Positions 52,156 through 62,633 of a stretch of 64,000 bases of DNA are shown in pieces. Source of the DNA: Ichthyophis bannanicus (Eukaryota; Chordata; Amphibia; Gymnophiona; Ichthyophiidae); the NCBI GenBank assembly GCA_033557465.1, contig CM066031.1:172763043-172827042 (forward strand), read 5' to 3'. The position numbers and the translations under genes are program-made. The notes under the pieces were generated by a model. It saw only the letters and a list, made by a program, of their open reading frames with translations, was not told where the DNA came from and made no database searches. Position 1 is the stretch's first letter. Every line of letters starts with the position of its first letter.

Positions 52156-54360
52156 ATGCCCAAACCGGGTTTTAAGAAGTGTTTGCAATGCAAGAGGAAG
52201 ATGAATGCTGCAGACACTCACCTAACTTGCCTTCGATGCCTCGGGGCAAGCCACAACGTCCAGGACTGCCCCAGCTGCGCTCGGATGTCGCCCAGAGCGA
52301 GGGAGTTCAGGGGCCATACTTTGAAGGATTTCCTTTCCTCCTCGGAGCCCGCGCCCGCAGCAGCCTCCTCTTCAACAGTCCCCAGCTCTTCCAAAGATCT
52401 TCGGGGTTACAGCGGCACGGGATGTGCTCTGCAGAGCCTCCATCCCCGGCCATGCTGCTCAAGACTCTGGCGCATCTCCCGGACTTCGCACGGACGCCAC
52501 CACGAACTCCTCTACCCTTCCGGTGAGCTTGCCTGCTGCAGAAAACCCCGGGGTAGCTTCTGGGCTTTGCGGCTTCCCACGCGGTCCCTCCAGCTCCCTC
52601 CAAGATGGCGCCGGCCACGCCGCGCTCCAGGGTGCCGCCTCTGATTCCTCCCCCGGACACGCCTCCTCTCCCCTGATTGGCTGTGACCCGGTTCGACCCT
52701 CCCGCGCCGACGCTGCTTCGCCCCCCGGGGCAGGGAATCCCCTGATCGCGCCGAAATTCGGGCCAGGGAATCCCTCCGCCGCGCCGAGCTGCCTCGAGCC
52801 TACAGAAGCCCCAGCACAGAACACCGGCGCGGGAGAGAGAAGCGGCGCGATCGCGCTAAGGAGACAAGTGGGAAGCACAGCAGCAAAACGAAGCACCTCC
52901 ACAGGAGAGACACGTCCAACGACCGCGGACACGACAAACGTAAGCGGTCCAGCTCCAGCAGGGGTAGCTCGCGTGACAGCACCTCCCGAGCCCATAGGAG
53001 AAGCAGGCATCGTTCTCACTCAAGCTCCTTCTCTTCAAGGAGACACAGGAGCAGCCGCTCTTCTGAGAACAGCACCTCTGCCGCAATCTTACAACTGCTG
53101 GCACGCCTGGTGGACCAGACTGCGCCAGCACAGCTCCACGAGAGGTCCGCCTCCAGAGAGGCTTTAACTGCAGCCCTGCCCAGCCCTGCCAGACCGGAGG
53201 AGCCAAGGACACCACGGGCACCCTCCTGCACGCCTCGCAGATCCCCCTCACCTGAACAGCTCCTAACCTCTGATGAGAGCCAGGAAGAGGGAGAGGCCCC
53301 CGACTCTCCCATCTCCAAGACGACGCCAGAGGATACTGAAGAGACCCAGCGTCCGTTGCCACCGGAGGACCTCACCTATCCCAAATTCCTGAGGAAGGTG
53401 ATGAGCAAACTCGGCCTTCTCATCGACGACACCGCAGGCGGGAAGGATCCAGAGGTGATGAAGTACCTGAGTGACCCCAGACCGGCTGTAGCCCTACCGC
53501 TTCACCGAAAGCTTCAGGACAAGCAGTCTACGCTATGGCAGTCACCGGCCTCCAGCCACGCCTGCTCCAGGAAGCTGGACAATAAATACCTCCTCCACCT
53601 GGCTCCGGGATTCAGTAAACCTCAACTCCCGCACCAGTCTATAGTGGTCTCGTCTGCTCTAAAGAAGGCGAGATCCTCGCGCACACAGACCAATCACCCA
53701 CCAGGCCGGGATCCGAAGCTCCTCGACGAAGTGGGCAGGAGAACCTACCTAGGGGCGATGCTCAGCGCCAAAGTAGCAGCGCACCAGTTCCAACACATCC
53801 TTTTCCAGGATACTCTCCTAGCCGAGCTCAAGTGCAATCTCGCAGCCCTACCCAAGGACGCGCAACCGGCAGCCTCCGCTACACTACAAGACCTTGCCGA
53901 ATGCAGCAAACATCTGATGAGCACGGCCTTTGATGCCTTCGACTCTGCCATAAGGACGGCTGGCACAGCCATTGCGGCACGCCGCTGGGCATGGCTGCGA
54001 GCATCCGGCCTCAGGGAGGACACCCATGATAGGATCGCGGACTCGCCCTGCACGGGTGAATCGCTCTTTGGCGACAAGGTGGCGGACACTGTGAAAGGCC
54101 TTAAAGAGGATTGCACCACCTTGCAAACACTGGCTGCGGACGGACTCGAACGTTCCTCATCACAAAAAGGGAACTATTACCGCAAGCCCTTTTCTTCCAC
54201 CAAGAAATTTTACAACTCTAATCGGAGATGGGCAGCACCTAAGTACAAACAATCATACTACCCTGCCTCCTCCTCCTTTCAGAGGCAGCAGCCGAGGGAG
54301 CGCAACAAACAGAAAAGGCAAAACTCCCAGCAGTCAGGAAAGAACTCCACATCCTTCTGA
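52156..54360 (+). pseudogene. DIRS gag-like protein (frameshifted)
   Basis: The ATG at 52156 follows a run of A and starts MPKPGFKKCLQC, continuing with a Cys/His cluster (C-x2-C, D-x-H-x2-C-x2-CLG-x3-H, C-x2-C; residues 9-41) typical of DIRS ORF1 in vertebrates. The main frame then has stops at 52642 and about 52684. The second frame (52424-53167) is open there, and the first is open again from about 52690 on, so two compensating frameshifts near 52.4 and 52.85 kb are likely. An Arg/Ser-rich stretch (about 52925-53060: RKRSSSSRGSSRDS) precedes a structured C-terminal domain (YPKFLRKVMSKLGLLIDDT, RRTYLGAMLSAKVAAHQFQH, AKWAWLRASGL-like RRWAWLRASGLREDTHDRIA). Gag would package element RNA; as written this gene cannot make a full-length product. 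Confidence 0.75.
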
Positions 54361-54406
54361 CAACTCGCCTCGGCCGGGGCCCTCAGGAACCCCAGCATAT
54401 CTACCG

Positions 54407-56278
54407 GTGGGAGGCCGCCTATCACGATTCATGCAGGCTTGGCAGGCGATCACCACGGACAAGTGGGTCCTTCAGATCATCCAATCAGGCTACCGCCTAC
54501 GCCTTGCCTCCCCACCGTGGCAACGCTCACAGCCTACCAGCCAGACCCCACCGCACCTAGCAGCACCACTGGCGGAGCTTCTGCGAAACCTCCTCTCTGC
54601 TCGTGTGATAGAGAAGGTGCCCCCCGGGGAGATCAACACTGGCTTCTACTCCCGGTACTTCCTTATTCCCAAGAAACACGGTGGTCTCCGTCCGATACTG
54701 GACCTCCGCAAACTGAACATGTTCATCATCAAAGAGAAGTTCAGGATGTACTCCCTCAACGCCATCCTACCTCTTCTAAAAGCTGGAGACTGGATGGCGA
54801 CCCTGGACCTGCAGGATGCATACTCCCACATTCCAGTCCACGAATCGCACAGGAAGTTTCTGCGCTTCATAGCGCTGGGGGTCCACTATCAGTATCGAGT
54901 TCTCCCTTTCGGGCTCTCCCCAGCGCCCAGGATCTTCACAAAGTGTGTAGCGGTTGCCGCGGCACACCTACGCAAGCAAGGCGTCGCCATCTTTCCCTAC
55001 CTGGACGACTGGCTGCTTTCGGCACCCTCGGCCTCAGAGCTAAAGAAGATCGTGCGATTAACGACGAATCTGCTACGCCAACTGGGCTTCCTCCTCAACA
55101 AGGAGAAGTCCCGCCTCGACCCGGCACAGAAAATAGAATTCATCGGGGCGATAATCGACACCGGTGCTTCGAAAGCTTTCCTTCCCCAGCCACGGGTAGA
55201 AATAATCATGTCCCTCGCTCGGAAGATGTCCATCTCCAGGATGACCACAGCTCGCTCCATTCTACGCTTATTGGGACACATGGCAGCGACGACTTCGGTG
55301 CTACCTCTAGCCAGACTACATATGCGCATCCTCCAGTGGCATCTCCGGTCCCACTGGAAACAACTCTCCCAGCCGCTCAATACCCGCATCCCCATCAATG
55401 CCAAGGTCGCGCAGGACATCCGCTGGTGGACAAAACGGAGCAACCTCTCAGCGGGCAGGGATCTCCAACCGCGCAAATACCAACTCGTCCTCACCACAGA
55501 CGCGTCTCCCACAGGATGGGGAGCACACCTCTCGCAACTCAGCACTCAAGGAGCTTGGTCCAAAGCAGAGCGGTCGCTACACATCAACCGGCTCGAACTG
55601 AGGGCAGTCAGGTATGCACTGCAGACCTTCAAGGTCCAACTGGCCGGAAAGTCTGTCCTAGTACAGACAGACAACCAGGTGACGATGTTCTACATCAACA
55701 AGCAGGGAGGCACGGGGTCACGTCCCCTATGCAAAGAAGCCCTCCGGACGTGGTACCTAGCCCTGGCCAACAACTGCGTCCTACAAGCGGCTTATCTCCC
55801 AGGCGACCAGAACGTCCTAGCGGACAAGCTGAGCAGGCAGCTTCAACCTCACGAATGGACACTCCACACGGAGGTAGCGGCCAGCCTCTTCCGACGTTGG
55901 GGAACTCCCCAAGTCGACCTCTTCGCAACAGAGACCAACACGAAATGCCGGGCATTCTGCTCCAAGCACCCATCGACAAAGAGAATGTCCTCGGATGCTT
56001 TCACACTGCCATGGGGAGGTTGGACGCTGGTGTACGCCTTTCCCCCAGTTCCCCTACTTGCTGCAACGCTACAGCGCATCGTCATGGACAGAGTGCATGC
56101 CATACTGATCGCCCCCTATTGGCCACGCCAGATGTGGTTCTCCCTTCTACTGCGGTTGGCCCAGGAGCCGCCGATCCGGCTACCAATGCGATCGGACCTG
56201 CTCACCCAGAACGACGGCTGCACCCTGCACCCGAACCTGAAAACTCTGGCCTTGACAGCCTGGAGATTGAGAGGATGA
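54407..56278 (+). CDS. DIRS reverse transcriptase - RNase H
   Basis: The 623-codon frame starts 46 bp after the gag stop. RT motifs are SRYFLIPKKHGGLRPILDLR (82-101), TLDLQDAYSHIPVHESHRKF (132-151; catalytic D), RVLPFGLSPAPRIFTK (164-179) and FPYLDDWLL (196-204; catalytic DD). The RNase H part has LTTDASPTGWG (D365), INRLELRAV (E397), QTDNQVT (D422) and QNVLADKLSR (D473), so all four acidic positions are kept. A C-terminal conserved block (TPQVDLFATETNTKCRAFCS ... LPWGGWTLVYAFPPVPLL) is common in DIRS polyproteins. The frame has no stops. The last codons overlap the recombinase start. The enzyme copies element RNA to DNA and removes RNA. Intact motifs suggest recent activity. Confidence 0.93.
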   Translation: MGGRLSRFMQAWQAITTDKWVLQIIQSGYRLRLASPPWQRSQPTSQTPPHLAAPLAELLRNLLSARVIEKVPPGEINTGFYSRYFLIPKKHGGLRPILDLRKLNMFIIKEKFRMYSLNAILPLLKAGDWMATLDLQDAYSHIPVHESHRKFLRFIALGVHYQYRVLPFGLSPAPRIFTKCVAVAAAHLRKQGVAIFPYLDDWLLSAPSASELKKIVRLTTNLLRQLGFLLNKEKSRLDPAQKIEFIGAIIDTGASKAFLPQPRVEIIMSLARKMSISRMTTARSILRLLGHMAATTSVLPLARLHMRILQWHLRSHWKQLSQPLNTRIPINAKVAQDIRWWTKRSNLSAGRDLQPRKYQLVLTTDASPTGWGAHLSQLSTQGAWSKAERSLHINRLELRAVRYALQTFKVQLAGKSVLVQTDNQVTMFYINKQGGTGSRPLCKEALRTWYLALANNCVLQAAYLPGDQNVLADKLSRQLQPHEWTLHTEVAASLFRRWGTPQVDLFATETNTKCRAFCSKHPSTKRMSSDAFTLPWGGWTLVYAFPPVPLLAATLQRIVMDRVHAILIAPYWPRQMWFSLLLRLAQEPPIRLPMRSDLLTQNDGCTLHPNLKTLALTAWRLRG

Positions 56279-57318
56279 CTCTTGACTCCCTCCAATTACC
56301 CTTGGAGGTGCAACAGATCATCCTAGCTGCCAGGAGACCATCCACAAGGAAGTCATACAGCCTAAAATGGAAGCGCTTCAGTATTTGGTGCACTAAACAA
56401 GACCTCAACCCAGTCTCTTGCCCGGTGCCTAAGGTTCTGCAGTACCTCTCTGCCCTTTTCAGCTTGGGCTTAAAACCTCAATCCATCAAGGTCCACCTCG
56501 CCGCCATTGCATCTCTGCACGAGCAACGGTGTGGACCCTCCAGGGGTTCCCTCGCGGCAGTGCCCATCGTGTCGCGGTTCATGAAAGGCCTCGTGAACCT
56601 GCAACCCCCGGTACAGAAACCGGTACCTTCTTGGGATCTCAATGTTGTCCTGCAGCAGTTGACGCAGGAACCCTTCGAGCCAATGCACACCGCGGATGGG
56701 AAGTTCATGTCCTGGAAGACGCTCTTTCTCATCGCCATCACCTCGGCCAGGAGGGTCAGCGAGCTACAGGCACTTGTAGCGCATCCACCGTACACAAAGC
56801 TCCTCCATAACCGAGCATCTCTGCGGACCCATCCAAAGTTCGTCCCCAAGGTAGTCTCTGCCTTTCACGTAAACCAGTCAGTAGAACTTCCCACATTCTT
56901 CCCAGCGCCGCATTCCTCACCGGAGGAACAACGGCTCCATTCGCTGGATTGTGTGCGAGCCCTACGCATCTATATTGACAGAACAGCCGCTGTCAGGTTG
57001 GGGACCCAACTTTTTGTGTCATTTGACCCGAACAGGCCTGGACGACCCGTCACCAAGCGCACGCTCTCCCGTTGGATATCGGACTGCGTGGCTTTTTGCC
57101 TTCATAAGGCGGGGTCCCTCCCAGCGGGCAGGGCGGGGGCGCACCAGCTCCGTGCCCTATCTACCTCGCTCGCCAACCTGCATGAGATCCCGGTGATCGA
57201 CATCTGCAAGGCCGCCACCTGGTCTGCACAGTCTACCTTCCAGAAACACTACTGCCTCGATCTCCAGGCTGAAGCTGATAGCTCCTTTGGCAGGGCTGTC
57301 CTGTCTATGGCTACCTGA
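56275..57318 (+). CDS. DIRS tyrosine recombinase (integrase)
   Basis: The 347-codon frame begins with the ATG at 56275, which overlaps the RT-RNase H stop as ATGA, suggesting coupled termination and reinitiation. The N-terminal core-binding part (residues 15-115) has RRPSTRKSYSLKWKRFSIWC and VLQYLSALFSLGLKPQSIKV. The catalytic part has TSARRVSELQAL (Arg about 160), HQLRALSTSLA (His290, Arg293), and ICKAATWSAQSTFQKHYCLD with Trp316 and nucleophile Tyr326. All hallmark residues of the family are present. It would integrate circular element DNA by site-specific recombination. The frame is open far upstream (to 54439), but that part is a shadow of the RT gene. Confidence 0.93.
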   Translation: MTLDSLQLPLEVQQIILAARRPSTRKSYSLKWKRFSIWCTKQDLNPVSCPVPKVLQYLSALFSLGLKPQSIKVHLAAIASLHEQRCGPSRGSLAAVPIVSRFMKGLVNLQPPVQKPVPSWDLNVVLQQLTQEPFEPMHTADGKFMSWKTLFLIAITSARRVSELQALVAHPPYTKLLHNRASLRTHPKFVPKVVSAFHVNQSVELPTFFPAPHSSPEEQRLHSLDCVRALRIYIDRTAAVRLGTQLFVSFDPNRPGRPVTKRTLSRWISDCVAFCLHKAGSLPAGRAGAHQLRALSTSLANLHEIPVIDICKAATWSAQSTFQKHYCLDLQAEADSSFGRAVLSMAT

Positions 57319-57740
57319 GGCCGGTCCGCCCAACCACAGCTGACTCTATACCAGGCAGCCTAGCCCACATGGTGACTGATTCAGAGTACTTGTTTTCTTG
57401 CATAGTTATGCTTGTATGTTGATGTTGTTTGCTATGTTGCACACCACCTCATTGTGTTGATGTTGTTTTACTATGCTGCACACCGCCCTATGGTGGATCA
57501 ATGTGACCTCCCCCGATGGTTGTGTTAGTATGTTTGCACTTGCACTATGGCACCTTGTGGTTCACTACAATGTTACTTGAAATTGCACGTTTGCACCGGT
57601 TGCTGTTGCACCTTCACCAATAAATACCTTGCCTCACAGCTAATCCAAGTCTACCTTGATGTGTCATGCCTCCCTCATACCCCACAGCGCATCTGCTGCT
57701 TGGGAGGCACCAGGTGTGGCTGACACATATCCTGCTTGTC
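57319..57740 (+). other. DIRS 3' untranslated region
   Basis: It contains two imperfect repeats of TTGTTTTACTATGCTGCACACC (compare the TTGTTTGCTATGTTGCACAC phrase near 57425 with the one near 57465) and AATAAA at 57620, a possible polyadenylation signal. CACCAGGTGTGGCTGAC at 57708 recurs at 57990 in direct orientation. Confidence 0.55.
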
Positions 57741-58066
57741 CTAGGAGAAAACGGAGTTACTTACCTGTAACAGGAGTTCTCCGTGGACAGCAGGATAGGT
57801 CAGCCACACGATCCCACCCACCTCCCCTGTATGAGGGTGGCCTGCACCGGCCTGCGCCCTAGCCAGTAAGGCATAGCTAATCACTCACTGATCTGGCTGG
57901 GGGCGGGCCGGGGAGGTGGGACCTCCTACACATGCTCAGAGAAATCTGAGCTCTAGAGAGCACTTCCGCACGGCGCCGTCGGATGACGTCACCAGGTGTG
58001 GCTGACCTATCCTGCTGTCCACGGAGAACTCCTGTTACAGGTAAGTAACTCCGTTTTCTTTCCTAG
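57741..58066. repeat. 70-bp inverted repeat with consensus splice donors on both strands
   Basis: CTAGGAGAAAACGGAGTTAC through GGATAGGTCAGCCACAC (57741-57809) is the reverse complement of 57996-58066, differing by about one inserted base. Each arm contains CTGTTACAG/GTAAGTAACT, reading as an ideal 5' splice site on the plus strand in the right arm and on the minus strand in the left arm. It is presumably DIRS terminal/internal complementary sequence. I recall similar stretches in many caecilian transcripts, which is recollection and not evidence from this window. Confidence 0.85.
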
Positions 58067-58275
58067 TCACTCTCATCACCACAATAGTTATCACTTAAAT
58101 CAGTGTTTCTGATTTAAGTCAGTTCTTTCCTCATCCCCCTTTTCACTCCTGTTAAAAGGTTACATGTAATTTTGTTTAATGTAATGTCCAATCCTTTGAG
58201 TTCTCTGTAAACCTCTTTGATTCACGAAAAGCAGTAAATAAGCACAAATAAATAAGTAAATAACTAAATAAATGA
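58067..58275 (+). pseudogene. L2-type LINE tail remnant
   Basis: GTAATGTCCAATCCTTTGAG, CTGTAAACCTCTTTGATTCA and AGCACAAATAAATAAGTAAA resemble the GTAAACCGCTTTGATTG ... AAATAAATAAAT tail at 45250-45312. No coding part is left. Confidence 0.5.
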
Positions 58276-58847
58276 TAAGATTATGAGGTTTCTGCTTTGA
58301 CAGTGGGATACTGGCTAGGTGATAGCAATTTGTTCCTTTATGGAATGACATCACTAAAGCTTGGAATTCTCAGTCACCAACCTGCTGGAAGGGGGTGAAA
58401 ACCCAATAGCATGAACTGTACTGGAGGGACTAAAGGAAAGCAAATCAGCAGATAAGATCTAATTTCTCCATACCTACAAATGCTGTATGCGATTTAATTA
58501 TTTCTGCAAGATTTTCTGTTTGTTTTGCTACTTGCTTTTCTTCTTCAATATGCAAGGTCATATTTACAGATTCACCCTTTTGGATCATGGAAACCGCATT
58601 TGAGGGATTGGCAGCAGATGCAGTGTTCCTTGTCTCATTTCACAGCACACATAAGGGACAAGTTGTGGTTCCAATCCAAGAGATCAGGGAGTATCCCTGG
58701 AGGCATGTGGTAAACATACATACACTTGATATGGCCAGTAGCAGATCTTGAACTCACAGCCTTTGATATAGCAGGCATCAGCAGTGGAGGCATCAGCAGT
58801 GGAGCTAGCACTGGGTATCTGCTTTAGGGTCACACCTTCACACACAC
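58276..58847. other. No gene seen
   Basis: Unassigned DNA. CATCAGCAGTGGAG is duplicated at about 58778-58804. A tRNA-like minus-strand stretch (TCTTGAACTCACAGCC) lies near 58745-58800. Confidence 0.4.
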
Positions 58848-60266
58848 TTAGGGGTATGTTTACTAAACTGCGGTAATCGTACATAACGTGCGTTATGTAG
58901 TTAACGATCGTAAGCGCAGCTTAACATGTGTTATGATGCGCTTACGATCGTTAACGTTACATAACGCGCGTTAATCGTAGTTAACAATAGTAAACTCCCG
59001 CGGTGCGGTAAAACACCGCAGAAGGTGGAGAGAGGGCGGAGAGAAGGGGTCAATGGGCGGAGAGTGGGCGGGGAGAGGCTCCCTTCACACTAACGCGCTG
59101 ATCTGAAGAGCTCAATTCCAACGCAAATGAAAACCTGCCGTTAAATGCACATTACAGGGGAGAGAAACCATTTCAGTGTCAGCAATGTACAGCCCAGGCA
59201 GGGAAACCTAAAATAAGTGATAAGTGTGATACATGTGCACAGAACAAAAGGGCACATAAACACTGAAAATGACCCCAACAAACTGGAAAAAAAACATAAC
59301 CAAGCTGGCCAATAGTGGTATCAATGAGAAATATCAACCCCTCCCCCCCCCCCCGAGTAAGCTCCATAGAACAGATATAAATCGTGGAAGGGTCTATAAT
59401 CCGTCCCCATACAAGGTGAATGAGCCCACAGTGAAATAGCGCTGCTCAGGGTTTTCCCCACCATCGGACAGGGTTCCTATGGCGTGCACATATCCCGCAA
59501 CATCAGGGCGGGCATGTCGGAACGGCAACTGGACAGATGCCAGAGAAGGGGATACAGAGGGCCGCAGGCGGCACATGCTGTGGTGCAGCTGGGCCACAGT
59601 GCGGACTAGGGCGATGCCTAGGTGGCCCATACGAATGCTGAAGCAGCAGAGCAGCCAGACAGCAACTGCTGAAGGCCCAACATGGGCACGACTGTGTTTC
59701 CCACAGTGTCACAGGGGATAGTACCCAGCAGCTACCCCCAAGGGCACGGAACATTGGCAGGCGGTGCTGGGGGAAGCGTGGACACCTATGCAGGCACCCC
59801 TACCCCAGAACCCACACCATAGACAGCTGTCTACCTGCACACTGGATGGCCTGAGACTGTGCACCACCAGCAGAAGGGCATGTCAGCATGGTGGCTGAGG
59901 GATACTGGTGGTGGAGGGGGCAGTGGCAGCTGCCCAGAGCAGACCGTGGCCTAGCCCTGTGTAGGTGGGTGCCGTGTACTGCAACAGATGGGCCCTGTCT
60001 GACGAACAGTCATGGTATCACCAAGGAATGTACTGACTCTGTGACAACAAGGTGGTGCGGTGCACAAAACCAGTGTATTCAGAAGCAGAGGGTCACAGGT
60101 TCAAGTTCCTGCTGTGGTTCCCGCTAACCCAGTCCCCATATTTTACCCACTACTACAACGTGCTAATACAGACAGCACCTTTATTGCAGATGATGTAAAC
60201 ATGCCCAAGACACCTACATTTTACCCTACAGAGCTCAGACACCATAAACATGCACATTACCTAGAG

Positions 60267-60459
60267 CAGAGCCTCCCAAATGCAGTCCTGGAGGGCCAAA
60301 CACCATTCCGGTTCCAAGCTGACTCTGATAAAGATGCCTGTGCTGCATTTCTATGTGCCACCCTCATGGTATGCAGATGTATCTCATGCATGTTCATGAG
60401 GGACAGCATGAAAACCTGAACAGTGTTTTGCACCGCAGGACTGGAGTTGGGAACCTCTG
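60267..60459. mobile_element. hAT-Charlie-like MITE, copy 3 (inside copy C)
   Basis: It begins CAGAGCCTCCCAAATGCAGT and ends GGAGTTGGGAACCTCTG, the inverse of the copies at 5751 and 7538. It sits at the equivalent position in copy C, so the insertion predates the split of these Harbinger-like elements. Flanks ACCTAGAG and CCGTAAAG match at only five of eight bases, as expected for an old insertion. Confidence 0.65.
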
Positions 60460-62343
60460 CCGTAAAGCAGCAGCCAACATTGGCAGACACACCCGCACCC
60501 ACAGGCCCCATTATCCAAAGCCTCCTGGGGAGGCAGGACTTTGGGCTCTGCGTGCATCTCCCAATACTAGCACTTGCATACCTTAGTAATGCCACCCTAA
60601 ACTAGGGAATATGGTACACATCTATCAAAAGGTTGCTATGAGTACTGGCAGATAGCAATTCCTAGGTTAAGTACACTTTTCTGAGTGAGCTGCATCATAG
60701 CAACCTTTCTGATGTCTGTGGAGTGTGCTACAGGTCTTGTGTCTGACAGTGTTTACCAACCTGGGGAGTGACTCCTACAGTATTGCTTACCATAGCCATG
60801 CCTGCACTGTGCCCAAGACTTGTGTGGTGGCCTGGGCTGCCCAACACCTCTATAGTTGCACAATGCTGGCATAGGTGTGGGGAGTGTGTGTCTGTTTATC
60901 CAGTGTGTGGTGGCTGCCAACACCCTCCACAGCCCACACTGCTAGCACTGTTGCCAGTATTGGCCTGCCAATGTGCATAATGAGGAGCAAGGTACTGTGG
61001 GAATAGCCTGGATAGGGTGGCCTGGCCTGAATGCATCTTCACACGGCATAGGGCAATGGCTCAGACATTGTAGTGCCTGGCCACCACCTGCACGGACAAG
61101 GTGGCCATAGCATGTCCTGCTGGGAGGTCACTCTCACCCTGACTGAGCAGTGACCATGGCATGGCTAGGTTCCCCCATAGTGCTGCATAGTACTTTTCTA
61201 ATGTGATATTTATGGGTTTCCTTTTGGGGCCCAATCACTGGCTTATCTGCTTGGTGTGTATGCTGACATCCCCATTCTGGGTACATGCATTGCCCCCAGG
61301 ACCATGCACTATGGACTAGCTGGCAGACTTTCTGCAGGTAGTATGTGTCTTACCGGAACACCTTGCAGGGTGCAGCGGCTGGAGGCTTGCTACTGGAGAA
61401 TGTCAGATAATGGTGGGGGGCAGCTGAGCATGTTCAGGCCTGCTGTCTGTCTGCTATTGCGTTATGGATGTTTACTGCTCTGTCTGTTCCCCAGCAGGAC
61501 TGGGGTTGCTGGTCCTCTCTACTGCTGCTATTGCAGGGAGTTAGACTGTGGATCTATTGGTGGGTGATCCTGTTTCCCACCCTGAGCCCCAGAGGTTGGG
61601 TTTTGTGGTGGTACATAATCTGCATATGGGTCCATACAACCCTCCCCTCCCTCTTCACCTACAGCAGGTAACGATGGCACCAACATAGGATATGCACTAT
61701 TCTGGGTGCAGCATTGCCCATAGGGACTAGACATGACTGAGAGATACAGCAGGACACAGATGTATCCTAGGTGTGTCTAACTGAACTACCTATCACACAC
61801 TGATGGGGACCTGCAGCATGGCGTATTTTAGCCATGAAAGGTGCTGTGGACCTGGTGCTGGGCACCCCACCTCAACCTCAGGTTGGGCACTGTACCCGCA
61901 CAATGTGACTGTCTGTGGCTACTCTGTGGCAGTGCCACACACAGTCTGTTCCCCCTACAATTCCGAGGTGCTGTGGGGGTGCATACCCGATCTTGTGCCC
62001 ATCTCTCAACTGCTGATTTGCATGTGCAGTGCATCATGGGTACGGGTGGGTTACCCCTATCCTGGTAACCACAGCAGACAGTTTGTGTGGTGACGTGCAG
62101 TCCTGCAGCCAGCCAGGGCTTTGTTCACATCCTTATAAGGTGTCCTATAGTGGACATTATAGGGTGCCTTGGCGGACAGTACACTTTATAATGTGCCCTA
62201 TGGAGTGCGTTATGGGGTGCCTTATGTGGCATCTTAGGTTATGCCACCGTGAGGGTGTGTTTGCTGGCAGCACTAATTAAAATACACGTCACATGCCTCA
62301 ATAATCACTACTTAAATGTAAAGGGTGCTGCTTTAGCCAGTCT

Positions 62344-62430
62344 TATACATTAGGCTCCCTGGGGAATCGAACCCATGAGCCCTGTACTATCAGTCAGTGT
62401 TGTAACCATTGTGCTACAGCTCTGTTGCTG
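62344..62430 (-). repeat. tRNA-like module near the right end of copy C
   Basis: On the minus strand GCTGTAGCACAATGGTTACA (A-box-like) precedes GGGTTCGATTCCCCAGGGAG (B-box-like). The equivalent module in copy A is at 36421-36500, in the same position relative to its TIR, and in B at 3271. Confidence 0.6.
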
Positions 62431-62633
62431 TGCTTGTATGCATGCGCGCCTTCTTAAGATTAACACGCGGTAACATGCCCTATAGTGATCTTTCATTTAT
62501 GGCGCCTTGTAACGCGCGTTCTCGGCGCGTTCTCGGAAATGATGTACCGCCCATGTCCTTATTTGGGGTTTCTGTCTCTACCGCGGCTCCTAACGCGAAT
62601 CGCACTAATGCAGTTTAGTAAACATACCCCTTA

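Larger units (their letters stand above)
52136..58066 (+). mobile_element. DIRS-like tyrosine-recombinase retrotransposon
   Basis: Three frames occur in DIRS order: gag (52156-54360, frameshifted), RT-RNase H (54407-56278) and tyrosine recombinase (56275-57318). A 3' region follows with AATAAA at 57620 and inverted repeats (57741-57809 with 57996-58066). DIRS elements integrate with a tyrosine recombinase and make no target duplication, so ends must be set by their inverted terminal repeats. The expected left copy of the 3' repeats is not visible upstream of gag, where a foldback arm of hAT type lies instead. The left boundary is therefore uncertain, and this copy may be truncated there. Confidence 0.85.
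58851..62630. mobile_element. PIF/Harbinger-like non-autonomous element, copy C (3,780 bp)
   Basis: The ends are GGGGTATGTTTACTAAACTG and CAGTTTAGTAAACATACCCC, a perfect 20-bp TIR, with TTA at 58848-58850 and 62631-62633. The interior is the reverse of copy B's order: terminal TTAACGATCG-type hairpins, G-rich block, TTGGTTATG... segment, CACCAGCAGAAGGGCATGTC region, tRNA-like module, hAT MITE, conserved middle, GGCACCTTATA block and a minus-strand tRNA-like module near the right end. No transposase or Myb frame is seen. The perfect TIRs suggest it is the youngest of the three copies. Confidence 0.88.

Noticed and set aside
54439..56274. Upstream part of the long frame that ends in the tyrosine recombinase
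   Set aside because: It lies entirely over the RT-RNase H gene in another frame and reads as low-complexity Pro/Ser/Arg-rich shadow; the recombinase begins at 56275.
3271..62430. True tRNA genes at the A-box/B-box-like sites
   Set aside because: Acceptor, D and anticodon stems do not pair convincingly; the sites recur inside transposons and SINEs.
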